Numbered from the stretch's first letter, positions 1 to 12,471 are shown. The stretch is 64,000 nucleotides of DNA from Ichthyophthirius multifiliis (GCF_000220395.1 NW_004085919.1:1-64000), one strand, 5' to 3'. Numbers and translations are program-made. Notes: generated from the letters alone by a model not told the origin.

Positions 1-87
1 AACCCAACCCAACCCAACCCCAACCCCAACCCCAACCCCAACCCCAACCCCAACCCCAACCCCAACCCCAACCCCAAACCCCAACCC
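1..87. repeat. Macronuclear telomere (C4A2 repeats)
   Basis: About eleven CCCCAA units run inward from the window edge. The outermost three units are CCCAA, one unit near the inner edge is CCCCAAA, and the tract ends at CCCTATAAATC. C4A2 is the telomere repeat of Tetrahymena and its relatives, so this is a true chromosome end. The CCCAA variants lie at the distal edge, where assembly is least reliable. Confidence 0.95.
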
Positions 88-1373
88 TATAAATCAACCT
101 CAACCTTAATTATCAAAAAAAATGATTCATAATATCTTAATAACATTATAAATTTATATTTTATTTTTTATATAATTTAAAATATTTATATTATATATAA
201 CATTGTAAAATATTTAATTAATAATAATTTTTATATTTATTTAAGAATTTCTTAATTTTTTTAAATATTTACTTAGTTCCATATCTATTTTTATTTTATT
301 CAAATATTTGTTTTTTTAAACAAAATATTGTTTATTTTAAATCTTTAATTATTTAACATTTAACATATTTATATTATTTATTTTTTATCCTTGACATTAA
401 TATATTTTATTTTATGTAAATATAAGCAGAATAATATAAAAAATATTTGATAAAGATACAGTATTTTAAATAAACTTAATTAGCCAATCTATAATAAAAT
501 TTTCTAGATTTTTAGGTCTATGTTTATTTTTGTTATGTAAATAAGATAATAAAAAATTGCCTTTAAAAAATGTCATATTGAAAATAATGTAAGATTGACC
601 ACCATAATAAATTTTATTTTCATTTTTTAAATATATATTAATAAAAAATAATATTACAAAATATGATATATTATTTAATTAATTGTATAAATAGAATATT
701 ATTTTTATATTAAAATTTATTATATTTCTAAAATGTATAAAAATGTTTTATTCTAAACATTTAACATTTATTTTTAAATTTATTTAAACTAATATTTAAT
801 AAAAAATAAAAATATAAAAGAGATATTTTAAATGAAAATTAATTTTATATTTAATTAAATATTTATTTTAAGTAGAGATAATAATAAAATAAATATATTC
901 TTGTATAATTTTGTCATATATATAAAAGTTTTTTAACTGAAGAAAAATTAGAAAGAAATTTTATTGATATATAAAATATTATATTTTATAATATTAAATA
1001 TTTGATTACAAGTAACATATAATGATAAATAATAAAAAAGTATTTTATTAAATTTTTATACATTAAAACAAATAAAAAAAATCTATTATTAAAAAATAAA
1101 CATTTTAATATAATTAAATAGTATAAAAAAGGGTGGAAAGTATAAAGAAAATATTATTAAAAAACGAAAGAAATATAATTAAGATGAAAAAAAAATTAAC
1201 ATAAATAATAAATAATAAATTCTTAAATCAGAAATTAATAAAAAGCTATTATTAAAAAAATAAAGAGCTTTCTAAATATATATATATATATGTATAAATA
1301 ATTAATATCAAAATAAATATAAATTAAAAGATAAAATTTAAAAAAATAAAATAAAAATAAAAAAATAATAAAA
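88..1373. other. Subtelomeric AT-rich non-coding DNA
   Basis: Almost pure A/T with short homopolymers and a small TA tract near 1280. No reading frame in either direction shows coding-like composition. It presumably carries the eIF6 promoter and 5' UTR at its right edge, but no motif could be defined. Confidence 0.7.
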
Positions 1374-2212
1374 ATGGCAAATAGGTGTTAATTCGAAAAT
1401 TCAAATGATATTGGCGTTTTTAGTAAATTAACTTCAGCTTATTGTTTAGTTTCAATAGGTGCATCTGAAAACTTTTATTCTGTATTCGAATCAGAATTAT
1501 GTAGTCATATTCCTGTTATACATACAAGTGTAGGAGATTCTAGAATAATAGGCAGACTTACATGCGGTAATAAATATAAATAACCATTTTTTAAAAATAT
1601 AATAATTAAAAACTTTAGGAAATAAAAACGGATTATTAGTTCCTAATACATGTAATGATACAGAATTAAGACATATTAGAAATTCATTACCAGATGATAT
1701 AAAAGTAAGAAGAATAGAAGAAAAGCTAAGTGCTTTAGGAAACTGTATCGTTGCTAATGACTATGTAGCTCTTGTACACCCTGATTTAGATAAAGAAAGT
1801 GAAGAGATCATTGCAGATACGTTAGGAGTAGAAGTTTTTAGAATTACCATAGCAAATAATGTTTTAGTAGGCACATATTGTGTAATAAATAATAAAGGAG
1901 GGCTTGTTCATCCTTTAGCAACTGTAGAAGAATTAGATGAACTTTCTAACTTATTATAAATCCCTTTATGTGCTGGAACTATTAATAGAGGATCGGATGT
2001 TATTGGAGCTGGCTTAGTTGTTAATGATTGGGCAGCTTTTTGTGGTAATACATATTTATTTTTAATTAATTTATTCATTTTTTTAATATATAGGATTAGA
2101 CACAACTTCAACAGAAATTTCTGTAATTGAAAATATATTTAAATTAAATGAATTTAAAAATTTTGATAGTAATAATTAGATGAGAAAAAATCTTGTTATG
2201 GATTTGGAATGA
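1374..2212 (+). CDS. EIF6: Eukaryotic translation initiation factor 6 (eIF6)
   Basis: Anti-association factor that binds the 60S subunit and acts in late 60S maturation. Three exons are joined by GT-AG introns at 1567-1618 and 2045-2093; the spliced frame is 246 codons (245 aa), exactly the family's usual length. The N-terminus begins [20 protein letters not shown], and conserved stretches such as [37 protein letters not shown] and [17 protein letters not shown] cover the repeated beta-alpha modules of the pentein fold. Several family glutamines are TAA or TAG, which fixes the genetic code. The stop is TGA. It is the first gene after the telomere and points away from it. Only the usual C-terminal tail is divergent. 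Confidence 0.97.
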
Positions 2213-2639
2213 AAATAGTCTTTTTTATCTTGATATTAAATATATATTTTATTTTGCATATGTTTTTAATATTTTATAATTAAATTAATGTTTATTGTAT
2301 AATTATTTTTATTTTAATACAATAATTATTTTCCTTTTAATTTACTTAAAATTGCTATAATTTAAAAAGTTAAATTTAACATTTTTATAAAAAAAAATTA
2401 ATTTTTATAAAAATAATGTTAGTAATTATATAATAAATATTAAATATATAAATACTTTTTTTTAATTAATAATAATTTATTTAAATAAATATTTTTTAGA
2501 TTAATATTTTTTATGAAAATAAAAAATAAATATTTTTTATTCATAATATTATTAATTCTTTTTATTAATTTATTATTATATTTCTAAAAAATATGCTAGT
2601 ATTATTAAATAAAATTTAACATATACAAATTATATACTA
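2213..2639. other. Intergenic AT-rich gap
   Basis: eIF6 3' flank, A/T only, with no coding signal recognised. Confidence 0.6.
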
Positions 2640-2945
2640 TCCTTTCTTTTTCTAAATATTATCTAAACTCTAACGACTCAGTGCCTCTAATATTTTATAA
2701 CTACCTAAATTCTTTCAAATTAACGCATCTAGCCTTCAAAATTTATTCATCCTACTATAATTTCGGTTTATGATTTTTATCTATAACTTCGACCAAAAAA
2801 AATATTAATTATTGCATATCTATATTTATTCTTATAATTCCTTTAAGTAAAAAATCTAAACCTGTTTTTTATTAAATTCTCTTATAGCTGCAGTTTGAAA
2901 ATCCTCAGGCGGGTTTATTTTTCCTCATGTAATCCACTAACCTCT
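2640..2945 (-). pseudogene. Nudix hydrolase relic A (telomere-proximal copy)
   Basis: Minus-strand sequence of much higher complexity than its surroundings. A Nudix-box-like stretch contains GKINPPEDFQTAAIREF, corresponding to the G-x5-E-x7-RE core of Nudix enzymes, with REF retained. It is preceded by WIT and an in-frame TGA where the family has a Gly. A separate frame further along reads FLVEVIDKNHKPKLQQDE then ILKARCVNLKEF, which resembles the usual strand and helix after the Nudix box. The pieces lie in different frames with no GT-AG intron to join them, and no full start-to-stop frame exists. I read this as a decayed host Nudix gene. An unusual split gene is less likely. Confidence 0.6.
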
Positions 2946-3179
2946 ATTTTATGTCTCATTTACAGCAATATATTATTCTCTTTTTGATTTTTACTATATA
3001 AGAGAGGGTTTTTGCATTTTTAATTTTTATTAGTTTTTTGATATAATAACATTTATTTCTAAAATCAACTATTTTATTCTAGATTATTCAAAATTTTCAA
3101 AGGATAAATAATCCTTCTTTTTTTCCTACCTAATTTTTCCCAAATTTTTAATTTCACTAAACTTTACCCTATCGCACTA

Positions 3180-3485
3180 ACTTTTTTAAATCGCTCGTGA
3201 AATTTTAGGATTTTATTTCTCATCTTCTGTGGTTTAGCATAAAAATAACTCATATTCTACCAGAATTTTTACATTTTATTCTATTCTAAATACTACTTTA
3301 ATTATTACGTCGATTTCACTTCTTCCTTAGTCTCTATTATGGCAGCTTATGTAAATGATCGATGAAAATTGACTAGGCCTCCAGGAATCCACCAACCTTT
3401 ATTACCAGTTTTTAAAATTAATAGGTATTGATTGCCCTTCTTTATTTCGAGCTATTACTAATAATTTATATATTTTTTATTCTTT
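3180..3485 (-). pseudogene. Nudix hydrolase relic B
   Basis: A second minus-strand Nudix-like fragment about 240 bp upstream of relic A in transcription order. One frame reads RNKEGQ, the next YLLILKTGNKGWWIPGGLV followed by an eroded box (FTQAAIIETKEEV), and a third IDVIIKVVFRIEQN, in the order expected for a Nudix domain. The catalytic box has lost the first Glu and the Arg of the REUxEE core. At least two frame changes without introns separate the pieces. Together with relic A this looks like an old tandem duplication decaying next to the telomere. Confidence 0.6.
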
Positions 3486-3980
3486 TTTAGTAAAAAATTA
3501 TTAGTTATTGTTATTATATCTATTATTATTTCTTTCAATATTTCTACATTAGTAAATAAATATAAAGATAAATGATTAAAAATAATAAATTTAAATTTTT
3601 AAAGTTTAGTTATACTATAATAATTATAATGATTATTTCAAAAAATTAATTATAAAACTTTTTATATTAATATGAATATGAATGAATAGTTAATATCGTT
3701 TTTCCAAAAATCACACATGTTTATGTATTAATTTATTTATAAAAGTTTTTAAATGTATTTCTATTAAAAATTGATTTTCAATTAAATTTTTCTTTAAAAT
3801 TTTTTTAAAATATTAAATATTAATAAAATAAAACTTAATATTTATGTTCATATAATTTGAAAATAAAAAAAATTTAAAAAATAAAAAAACAATTTAAAAA
3901 AATAAAAATAAAAATAAAAAATAATAATTCAAAATAGAAAAAAAAATACAAACAAAACACAAAATAAACCATTAAAAAAA
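3486..3980. other. Intergenic AT-rich gap
   Basis: A/T-rich spacer between the Nudix relics and POC1. No gene seen. It should hold the POC1 promoter. Confidence 0.6.
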
Positions 3981-5783
3981 ATGATGAAGAAAACCACAGC
4001 AACTATAAAATCAATGACAGCCACTAATAATAAAGAAAATACTTAATAAAATAATTAAAATTCAAACGATCCTTCTTTGTCCCGTTCATTTCGTGGGCAC
4101 GAATAACACTTAACATCAATAGATTTTGATCCATAAATGTTTTTTTTAGAAAAAAAAAATTAAATAATATATAAACAATATAAAATACATATATAGGAGA
4201 TAAGTAGCTTCCTGTTCTAAAGATTCAGTCGTATTCGTATGGAATTTCAAACCTTAATAACGTCCTTTTAAATTTGTTGGACATAAAGGACCAGTGCATT
4301 GTGTTAGATACAGTCCAGATGGTCAAACAATAGCAAGTTGTGGCTAAGATAGATAAATTCGTTTATGGAATAATACAGTGTAAAATTAAAAAAATATATA
4401 TATATATATATAATTATAAAAAAAAGATAAGCAAAAAGTACATTTATAAAAGCCCATTGCGGTTCTATAAGAAGCATTGATTTTTCAACCGATTCTTAAT
4501 ATTTAATTTCAAGTTCTGATGATAAAACATTAAAATTATGGCGAGTTTAGGACAGTAAATTTATGTATTCTCTCGCAGGACATAAAAACTGGATTAGATC
4601 AGGTGTAATTTCCCCAGATATAAGACTTATAGGATCCGGTTCTGATGATAAAAGTGTTAAATTATGGGATTTTAATACTTAAATTTTGATAAATACATAT
4701 AATGATCATTTAGACGCGGTTTCATAGGTTGGATTTCATCCTGATGGCACCTGTTTGATATCTAGCTCGTTTGATTAAAAAATAAAAATAGTCGATATTA
4801 GGTCTAATAAGTTGATTTAGCATTATAACGCACACGATGCGGCTATTTATAGCTTTTCAGTGCACCCCAGTGGAAATTATTTAGCATCAGCAGGGGGAGA
4901 TTCTAAAGTTAAAGTATGGGATTTGAGGTAAGGAAGGTAAATTTACACTCTTTTAACAAATGATAAGGAAGTTCATGTTGTTAGATTTAATTAGGGAGGC
5001 GATTATTTTGCTACAGGAGGAAGCTAAAACCTTTGTATGGTATGGAAAACTAATTTTGATTAGAGCGTGGACAGTATTTCTCCGATTTAATAAGAAAATA
5101 ATAATAAAAATATGACTTAATATAGTACTGGGGGAATGTATTCAAGTACACTCTTTAAAACTAATAAAATTTAAAATAAAAACAAAAGTTATGAAAAATC
5201 TTAAAATAATTGTTAAGGTAGTATAAAAAGTAAAGGATGTGCTTTTGAAGAGAACCAAAGCGAAATTAAATAATATAAAATTGCTGAAGAAAAATAAAAT
5301 AATTCACCAACTTTTTAAAAATACTCTTAAGGGCAATATTATGGAAATTCCTAAAAAAATATTACTAATGAAAATGATATTATTTAATATAACCATAATT
5401 TTGTTCCTAAAGTTGAAGAAGAAAATGTAAAAAAAAATTCTATTATTTATTATTTTTGAAAAATAAAGATAATGACTGAAGGTATTTCTGAAAGTATGAA
5501 ATAAATCTATAATAAATTGGATGCATTAACTTAATTTATGTCAAATATAGACAACAGAGTAGCTAAATAAGAATAAAGCTTTGGATAAAATAAAGTTAAT
5601 ATTAATAATAATAGCTTAAAAAATACTTTTGGACAAGACAAATTTGTTGATAATTATAGAAATGATGATTATAATAATAGCTTAAATGATAGAAATGTCT
5701 AGAATATTTTTTAAATAGGAGCTTTGGTTAATACTTAATAAATAGAATAAGGATTAATAAATAATGAATAATTATAATAATGA
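3981..5783 (+). CDS. POC1: POC1 centriolar/basal-body WD40 protein
   Basis: Structural protein of centriole and basal-body walls. Four exons with introns at 4139-4196, 4380-4426 and 5427-5468 give 552 codons (551 aa). After a short Gln/Asn-rich leader come seven WD40 repeats with family wording: [87 protein letters not shown], and the last repeat ending CMVWKTNFD as in animal POC1. A low-complexity linker follows. The C-terminal segment ([22 protein letters not shown]) matches the position and style of the POC1 coiled coil needed for centriole binding. It converges on the coiled-coil gene at 5895 with about 110 bp between stops. Confidence 0.93.
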
Positions 5784-5894
5784 AAAAAACATAAATATAT
5801 TTATTAATTTTTTTTATTATTTTATATATAAAGTTTATTTTTAGAATTATCTTTAGAATTATTCATAAATTAGATTTCTAATTATTTGATTCTT

Positions 5895-7562
5895 TCAAAA
5901 ATATTTAGAATTATTTAAAAGTTAATTTTCTTTTTATAGGGAAATTCTTCTTTATTTTTCTTAATTTAAATTTACATTAATTTTTTCGATATATTATTCA
6001 AGATTATTGATTTTCTTTAATAAACTAATTTATTAATTTTTTTATCTTTCAATACTTTAAGATTGTCTTTTAGACCTTAATTTTTTCTCTTATTCAAGAG
6101 CATTAAGAATATTTTTTCCAACATTACTTAATTACTATTTTTTAATTTATTCATCATATGGTTTTTACTACTATTTTATATTATTTTAATAAAGTGATTA
6201 TTTAATTTACTAAGCATTTTAAATTATTTTTTGGGAAAACTATACAATTTAATAATGATTATAACCTGTATTACTAATACTTCTTTATTTTTTTTCTTAA
6301 AAGCTTTAATTTACTTATGTTTTCAAAATTTCTTTTTCACTTTTATAAAAAGATAAATTTTTCATTATTCTTCCAGCCATTCTATTAGGATAAATATTAT
6401 TATTTTAAATAATTTCTATTAATTATTTTGTATTTATTACGTTCAAAGAATTTTATATTTAACTTATAGTAAAAGAATTTTCAGGTGAATTTTTATATTT
6501 TTAAGGAAAAGGAGGCATTTTATTTGAAAAACTTATCGATTTATCTTATGTAGAGCAATCTTACATATAAGAATTATCAGTTTATATATGTTATTACTAA
6601 ATTTCTTATTGCTTCATATTTTTTGGCTTTTAAAAGATTAAAGCTGATTTATTATTTATTATATTGCTTATACTTTCATTATTTTATTTTGATATATTTT
6701 TACATTTTTCTATAATTTCTTGCTTTTTTTTAAAAGAATTAAAAGTCAAGTTATTATTTAATTAATTCTGTAAATACGAAAGTGATTAAAAATTGGTGTT
6801 TTTTTAAGAATTTTCTTTATTTTTATTTATTTAGATTTTTAGTGAATTTGTTTATCTGTTAAATTATTTTATTTTTATGTGTTATTTGGTGTTTTTTAGA
6901 AATTTATTAATTAATAATTTATTTATAATTCTAAATAATAATTATATATGCGTATATTTCTACATAATTTTTAAAGGATGATATATATATCTTTTTTTGT
7001 AAAATTCGAAAAGTAAAGCATTCATTTATTTTTTGCGTTTTTGGATTTTCATATATTATTTAAATTTATTAAAATATTTAAATAAGGTTTATACTTTATT
7101 ACTTAAATCTGTCCTTTAGGATCTTGGTAAATTGAAATGTTTTTATTTTTTCTTATTAATTAAAAAAAAATATATGATTTTTTACAAAGTTTTTTTTTTA
7201 CTCCAATATATTTTAAATTATTTAGAAATTTTTTGCCAAATATCTATATTTGTATATATTTTATTAATTCAGATTTTTCTTTTTTTTTATTTTTGGGATA
7301 ATTTTATATTCCTTAAAATGATTTAAATATTAGTGTATTTTCATACAATTCTTGAGCTTTTTTTTCGGCTATTTGTTAATAATTTAAAAAGTTTAAATAT
7401 TCTTCATCAAAGTTATCTATTTCACACACTTTTTTTATTTAAATTTTTTTATTTTAAATATAGAATTATTAATTTACTTTAACTTATTGAAAGAGAATTT
7501 TAATTTAAATTTTCATCTAAAATTTGTTTGTATGAAATATTTGAAAGTGAATTATTTGACAT
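5895..7562 (-). CDS. Coiled-coil, Gln/Asn-rich protein, function unknown
   Basis: Minus-strand gene between POC1 and CFAP52. The start (MSNNSLSNISYKQILDEN) and a 39-nt GT-AG intron at 7439-7477 are supported, leading to a conserved-looking exon (CEIDNFDEEYLNFLNYQQIA). The second half is a long charged helical region, for example NALEQEKKLRSKRQSQSIER and SLLKKINNLEQYIEKIN, ending in TGA near 5896, and is probably a coiled coil. The middle (about 6900-7250) is very A/T-rich and its exon structure is not resolved. One frame there reads IYQDPKGQIQ, reminiscent of the start of a GYF domain, but the rest of such a domain could not be followed. I do not recognise the protein. Confidence 0.55.
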
Positions 7563-7763
7563 TTTTTAAAATATTTTATTTTTTGATGAAATTTAAATAA
7601 AAAAAGTAAAATTATAAAATAATTATGATTTCAAAAATTATAATAATAATTAGTACATTTAAAAAAAAAATTAAGATAAAAAAAAATATTTATAAAAAAA
7701 TATATATTTTTAATGAAATAATTTTTTTTTTCATTTTCATATTGAATTTTTAATTTCTTTTTT

Positions 7764-9943
7764 TCAACGCCCAGAAGAAACCTCAGAATATTATTTTTAT
7801 GTATTTGAATTATTCATATTAACATTATCATTATGCTTTTCTTTAGAAATAGTAGGTAATTCATTATCAGCTCTTGCATTTACAATTTCTTCTGGTATTT
7901 TCCAAATAAAAATAGCTCCTTCAGCGCCTACAGAAACAAGATTTTTTTAATCAGGGCTTATTTATAACTATTTAATTTAAAAAAATAAATAAAAAAAATA
8001 GAAAATAAAAAAAAATTACCCTTGTAATAGCACCAGAATGTCCAATACCAATATAATAATTAATTCCCTCATCATATCCCCATAATTTAACAATTTTATC
8101 TTCACCTCCAGAAGCAAAATGCTCGCCTTCTCTATAAAATTAAAAAAAAAATTAAATTAAAAAATATAGATTTATTTACTTAGTAATCGAAAGTGCATTA
8201 ACCTCTCCTTCATCTGATCCATCCAACATTCTAATAGCTTACCCATCGAAAATTTCCCAATAAGAAATCTTCCTATCCGATCCTGTAGTAAGTAACTAAC
8301 TTTCCTCAGGATGGTAAAGTACCTATTTAAACAATGTAGATTCAAACAAACACATTAATCTAGTAAAAGTTTTTAAATCCCAAATAATACATGAACCATC
8401 TGCACTAGCCGAAACTGCCTATTCATTATTTTTTTTAATTTAAATAGACCAAACTCTCCCTCTATGTTCTTTCATAGATGCCTTCATTACCTAAGTCTGT
8501 TTCCCAATCACCCAAACTCTTACTTCTCCTTCAGAACCACCCGAAATAATTCTCTAACAATCACTAGTAGGGCATAAAGCAGTAACTCCATGTATATGAG
8601 CATCTGATATTACATACATTAACTTTCCTGATTAAGGTAAAAAAGCTCTTATTTTGCCATCATTCCAGCCTGAAATTATAGATTTCCCATCTTACATAAA
8701 TGAAACACAATTACACTCTAAATTAGGCACTTATATTCTCAATAATTCTTATCTATTTCTAGCATTCCATATTCTAATGTCAGTTTGAGAACATGTGGCA
8801 AAAACATCTGAGTAGTTGTAAGGAAAAGCTATGTCATTTACTTATTCGTAATGGCATGTGTTTCTCAATTCCGGGGTTAGCTTCTCAGTATTTACCCAAT
8901 ATATATTAGATTGGACTGTTCCACAGAAAAAATGAGTGTAATCACCGGTAAATGTAATGGAAGAGACAGCGCCTAAAACTTCACTTTAGGCTAATACAGT
9001 CATTGATTATATAGACAATTTAGCCAATGTACCATCTCCTGCGCCTACTATAATATCACCATTAGGTAGTATACCTAATGTACCAACTCCTAAACAAAAA
9101 AGTTTCTTTATTGGACCTAATCTTTTGAAAATAGCCCTTTCAATGTTTACTTCTAATACATCTCCTGTTTTAGTACCACAATAACAATAACTATCGGTAG
9201 GATCTATCACTGTGCATGTAAATTGTCTTTTCATAGTACCGAAATTTACATCAAGAGATTTAATCTTTATTTTTTTTATTTTTATTTTGAAAAAAAAATA
9301 CTTTTTTATTAGCACGATCTATAGTAAGAATTTGAATCCCACTATTCAAAACGGCAACTAATTTATCGTCAGAATTATTAAAAAACTTCACTTGATTAAC
9401 AGGGTCTCTATTAGGAGTTCCATATAATGCTTTTCCATATTCCACATCCCATACTATAAGCATATTTTTATCATCTTAACCACCTTAAGATGCCAAAAAT
9501 TATTCATTAAAAGAAAATGAAAGACTTTATATAAGAACTATTTATTAAATTCATTTTTTTTTTGATAAAATAGTATAAAAATATTTATACCTTTATGTAA
9601 TTTTAATCTATGCATCATTGAACGAGTTTCAAAATCCCAAATTATTATATCAGCTTAGAAACCCATAAATGTTTTTTAACCTGAAGCTATGTATTTTCCT
9701 GATTTAGATGTAGTTATAACGGATATCAAATTATCATGTCCTCTTAAAAATGTTTATGATCGAGTTACTACGTGACGTACTACTATTGTAGATCCCAATG
9801 GATATATTAAATGTTCATTATCAGGATGAAGTATTAAACCTTAATTTACTTTGCCTTTTTATTATTTTATTATAATTAGATTTTTTAATTATTTTTTTAC
9901 CTGTAAAACCTATTACTGCTTGGATTTCTAGTTCTTTTTACAT
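7764..9943 (-). CDS. CFAP52: CFAP52 / WDR16 axonemal WD40 protein
   Basis: Doublet-microtubule inner protein of motile cilia. Six exons are joined by introns at 9855-9900, 9538-9590, 9265-9301, 8132-8179 and 7968-8019; the spliced frame is 648 codons (647 aa), close to the animal length of about 620. Diagnostic stretches run in family order: QAVIGFTG at the N-terminus, LHPDNEHLIYPLGS, IASGQKTFMGFQADIIIWD, YCYCGTKTGDVLEVN, GPIKKLF and GVGTLGILPNGDIIVGAGDG, CVSFMQDGKSIISGWNDGK, IISGGSEGEVRVW, VLYHPEESQLLTTGSDRKIS, and a last repeat with IGHSGAITR and LVSVGAEGAIFIWKIP. The C-terminal tail is ciliate-specific. It is head-to-tail with the coiled-coil gene at 5895-7562. Confidence 0.95.
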
Positions 9944-10782
9944 ATTTTTCTTTTTCTTTTTTATTTATAAATATTTTTTTTTTTTTAAAACAGTTTTTTT
10001 TATTTTATTTTTTTAAAAATAAATAAAAAAATAAAAGTTATATAAATATAATTAATTTCTTAAAGAATTTTTATGTTTTACAAAAAAAAAGATAAAATTG
10101 AAAAAAAAATTATAATATTTTTTATTTTTATATATAACAAATAAAAATATATATATATATATTTTAAATTATTATGATTTTAAAGATTTATATTAAGAAA
10201 AAAATTAAAATAAATAAAAAAAAAAATTAAGCTTTTTAAAAATAAAGAAAAAAAAAAAGTTTATAAATATTATTTTAAGATAAAATCAAATTTATATTTT
10301 TGTTTTTATTAATATATTTTTTGTTTATTGAATTAAATATAAAATTTATTATTAAAATATTTAATAATCTTTATATTATTTAATATAGTATATATATGTA
10401 TATAAACAAATATATATTTATATATATAAATAATTAATAATAAATATAAATATATATATTAATATATATTAATATTTTTATATACATTATTTTATTTATA
10501 AATATATATATTTATTTATATTTTACTATTTTTAATTATAAAATTTTTATTTAGATTTTTTTTTAGTATTTTATACGTAATATTATAAGATTTTAATATA
10601 CATTTTTTTTTTTTTATATGTATCTTTATTTTAAATAAACTTATAATTTTTTTTTTATATATTATATGTTCTTATATTTATAATATAACAAAAAAAATAT
10701 ATTTAAATATAATTTAATAAATATTGTATAATTAATTATATAAAAATATTATTAATAATTTTTTTTATAAATAATTTTTTAG
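9944..10782. other. Divergent intergenic region CFAP52/MAPR
   Basis: Very A/T-rich spacer with poly-A/T runs and short TA tracts (for example 10150-10165 and 10430-10460). It lies between divergently transcribed genes, so it should contain both promoters, but no motif is distinguishable. Confidence 0.55.
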
Positions 10783-11274
10783 ATGTTAGATTAAATAATA
10801 TATATAAGTTGTGGTTTAATTATATTAATAGGTATATATCTTGTATTTTTTAGCAAAAAATAAGAATAATTATTATAAGAATAAATTGGTCCAATTAATT
10901 AGCCTGATCGTAAAATTTTAAATATTAATTTTTTATAATAAAAAATAGTTTCAACATTAAAAGAAATGAAATTATCTTAATTAGCATAATATAATGGTAA
11001 AAAAAATGAAAAAACTTATTTGTCTTGTAAAGGAATTGTTTTTGATGTTTCAAGTTCTGACTTTTATACAGGAGATGGAAATTATAATTGCTTTTCTGGA
11101 AAAGATTGCAGTGTTAATTTGGCAAAAATGTCATTTGATGAAAAAGATTATAACTAATATAACAATGTAGAATTAACTCTTTCTGAAAAAGATATATTAG
11201 ATTAATGGTATGAAAAATTTTATCAAAAATATCCTATTGTAGCTAAAATTTCTGAAACAAGAAAAGATAATTGA
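10783..11274 (+). CDS. MAPR family (PGRMC-like) cytochrome-b5-fold haem protein
   Basis: A single exon of 164 codons (163 aa). An N-terminal transmembrane anchor (residues about 4-24, CGLIILIGIYLVFF) is followed by a short linker and a cytochrome-b5-related domain. That domain has GIVFDVSSSDFYTGDGNYN, CFSGKDCSVNLAKMSF and a C-terminal SEKDILDQWYEKFYQKYPIV, aligning with the PGRMC pattern (V-Y-D-V ... FYGPxGPYxxFAGRDASRxLA ... L..WE..F..KY..VG). The tyrosines in FY and NYN sit where MAPR proteins bind haem through Tyr. Family members are ER or outer mitochondrial membrane proteins acting with P450s and sterol metabolism. The role here is inferred only from the fold. Confidence 0.88.
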
Positions 11275-11485
11275 TATTTTTTTTTATAATATTTTATATA
11301 TTTTTGAAACAAATAAATAACAAATAAATATGAATTTTTATTATTAATTAATTTTATTTTTTATATGTATATAAATTGAAAATATATATAAAAGATTATA
11401 TATTAATTCTTTAAATAAGTAATATTAATAAAAAAAAATATTATTTGTGAATATATATATAAGCTTTTTTAATTTTATTTTTATC

Positions 11486-12382
11486 TCATATAATGACCAT
11501 TTTTTCATCTATTTCCCAACAGTCATCTTCTTTTTCTTTTTATTGACTTTTTTTTTAATCTTATTCTTAATTGTTTTCTTAATTTTATTCTTAATTTTTT
11601 TCTTAATTTTATTCTTATTCTTATTTTTATTCTTATTTTTATTCTTATTCTTATTTTTATTCTTATTATTATTCTTATTTTTCATCTATTTTAACTAATT
11701 ATTCATTTTAATTATTTAATTATTGAATAACTTTTTCATTTTATTTCGCATTATTTCTTAAAAATAGTTTATTTCTTCATTAAATTAATAAATCAAGAAA
11801 TAAAGAACTCTTTTTAGTTATTAAAAGTTTTAAAAATACTCAAACAGACCACTACTTTTCATTTTAATTATTTAATTTTAAATATTGCTTTATTCTTCGA
11901 ATACATTAAAATTAGTAAAATCATCTCTTTCTATTAAAACTAAGGAATTTAGGTCTTTAGTAAAATAAGAATCAATATTATTTTAATAAAATCTAATTAT
12001 TCTTATAAAAATTCTTAATTATCATTATTTATTTCTATTTTTTATTCATATTCTTTTAATAAATTCAATAATATTGAAAAACCTTAATTTTATACATTAT
12101 CTTTATCTTTATCAATATTTATATCTTTTTATAGTTTTTATTCTTTAATTTAAGGCTAATTGTTTTGTTTGATATTATCTTTTATTTAATTATTATTTTA
12201 ATATTATTTTAATTTACTTTTTAAAGTATTTATATCTTCGTCTAACTAATAAGCCATATTATTAAGCTCTTATTTATATTATTGAACTATTTCTTTTGTC
12301 TTTTTTATATGACGAATTAAAAATTATGTATTTAAAATTTAATATGTACTTTTTCTTTGAAAGTATTTATCCAACCAAACAT
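11486..12382 (-). CDS. Coiled-coil protein with Asn/Lys repeat tail, function unknown
   Basis: The start MFGWINTFKEK is followed by a plausible intron and a strongly helical segment (TKEIVQQYKQELNNMAYQLD, then TLKSKLKQYQNNN and ILLNLLKEYEQKIE), typical of a golgin or vesicle-tether-like coiled coil. A second convincing segment (KDLNSLVLIERDDFTNFNVF, then RVLYFLIYQFNEEINYF) lies in a different frame with no GT-AG intron to link them, so a frame problem exists near 11970-12010. The C-terminal part runs into an AAT/AAG/AAA codon repeat at 11556-11690 encoding Asn-Lys. The stop is uncertain; the end given is the first plausible TGA after the repeat. The family is not recognised. Confidence 0.45.
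11556..11690. repeat. Interrupted T3-5 A/C tandem tract (Asn/Lys codon repeat)
   Basis: An imprecise repeat of TTATTCTTATTT-type units. On the minus strand it reads as alternating AAT, AAG and AAA codons at the tail of the coiled-coil gene. On the plus strand it gives a spurious Phe/Leu frame. Confidence 0.8.
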
Positions 12383-12471
12383 TTATATTAAATTATTAAT
12401 TTTTTCTTTAATAAAATAAAAAAAATTTAATTTAGAAATATTAATAAGAAAATATATAATAATAATAAATT

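Noticed and set aside
7000-7140. GYF domain in the coiled-coil gene
   Set aside because: Only IYQDPKGQIQ fits; the rest of the domain is not in a joinable frame.
11447-11698. Plus-strand Phe/Leu-rich frame
   Set aside because: It is the reverse side of the AAT/AAG codon repeat of the minus-strand coiled-coil gene and has no independent coding signal.
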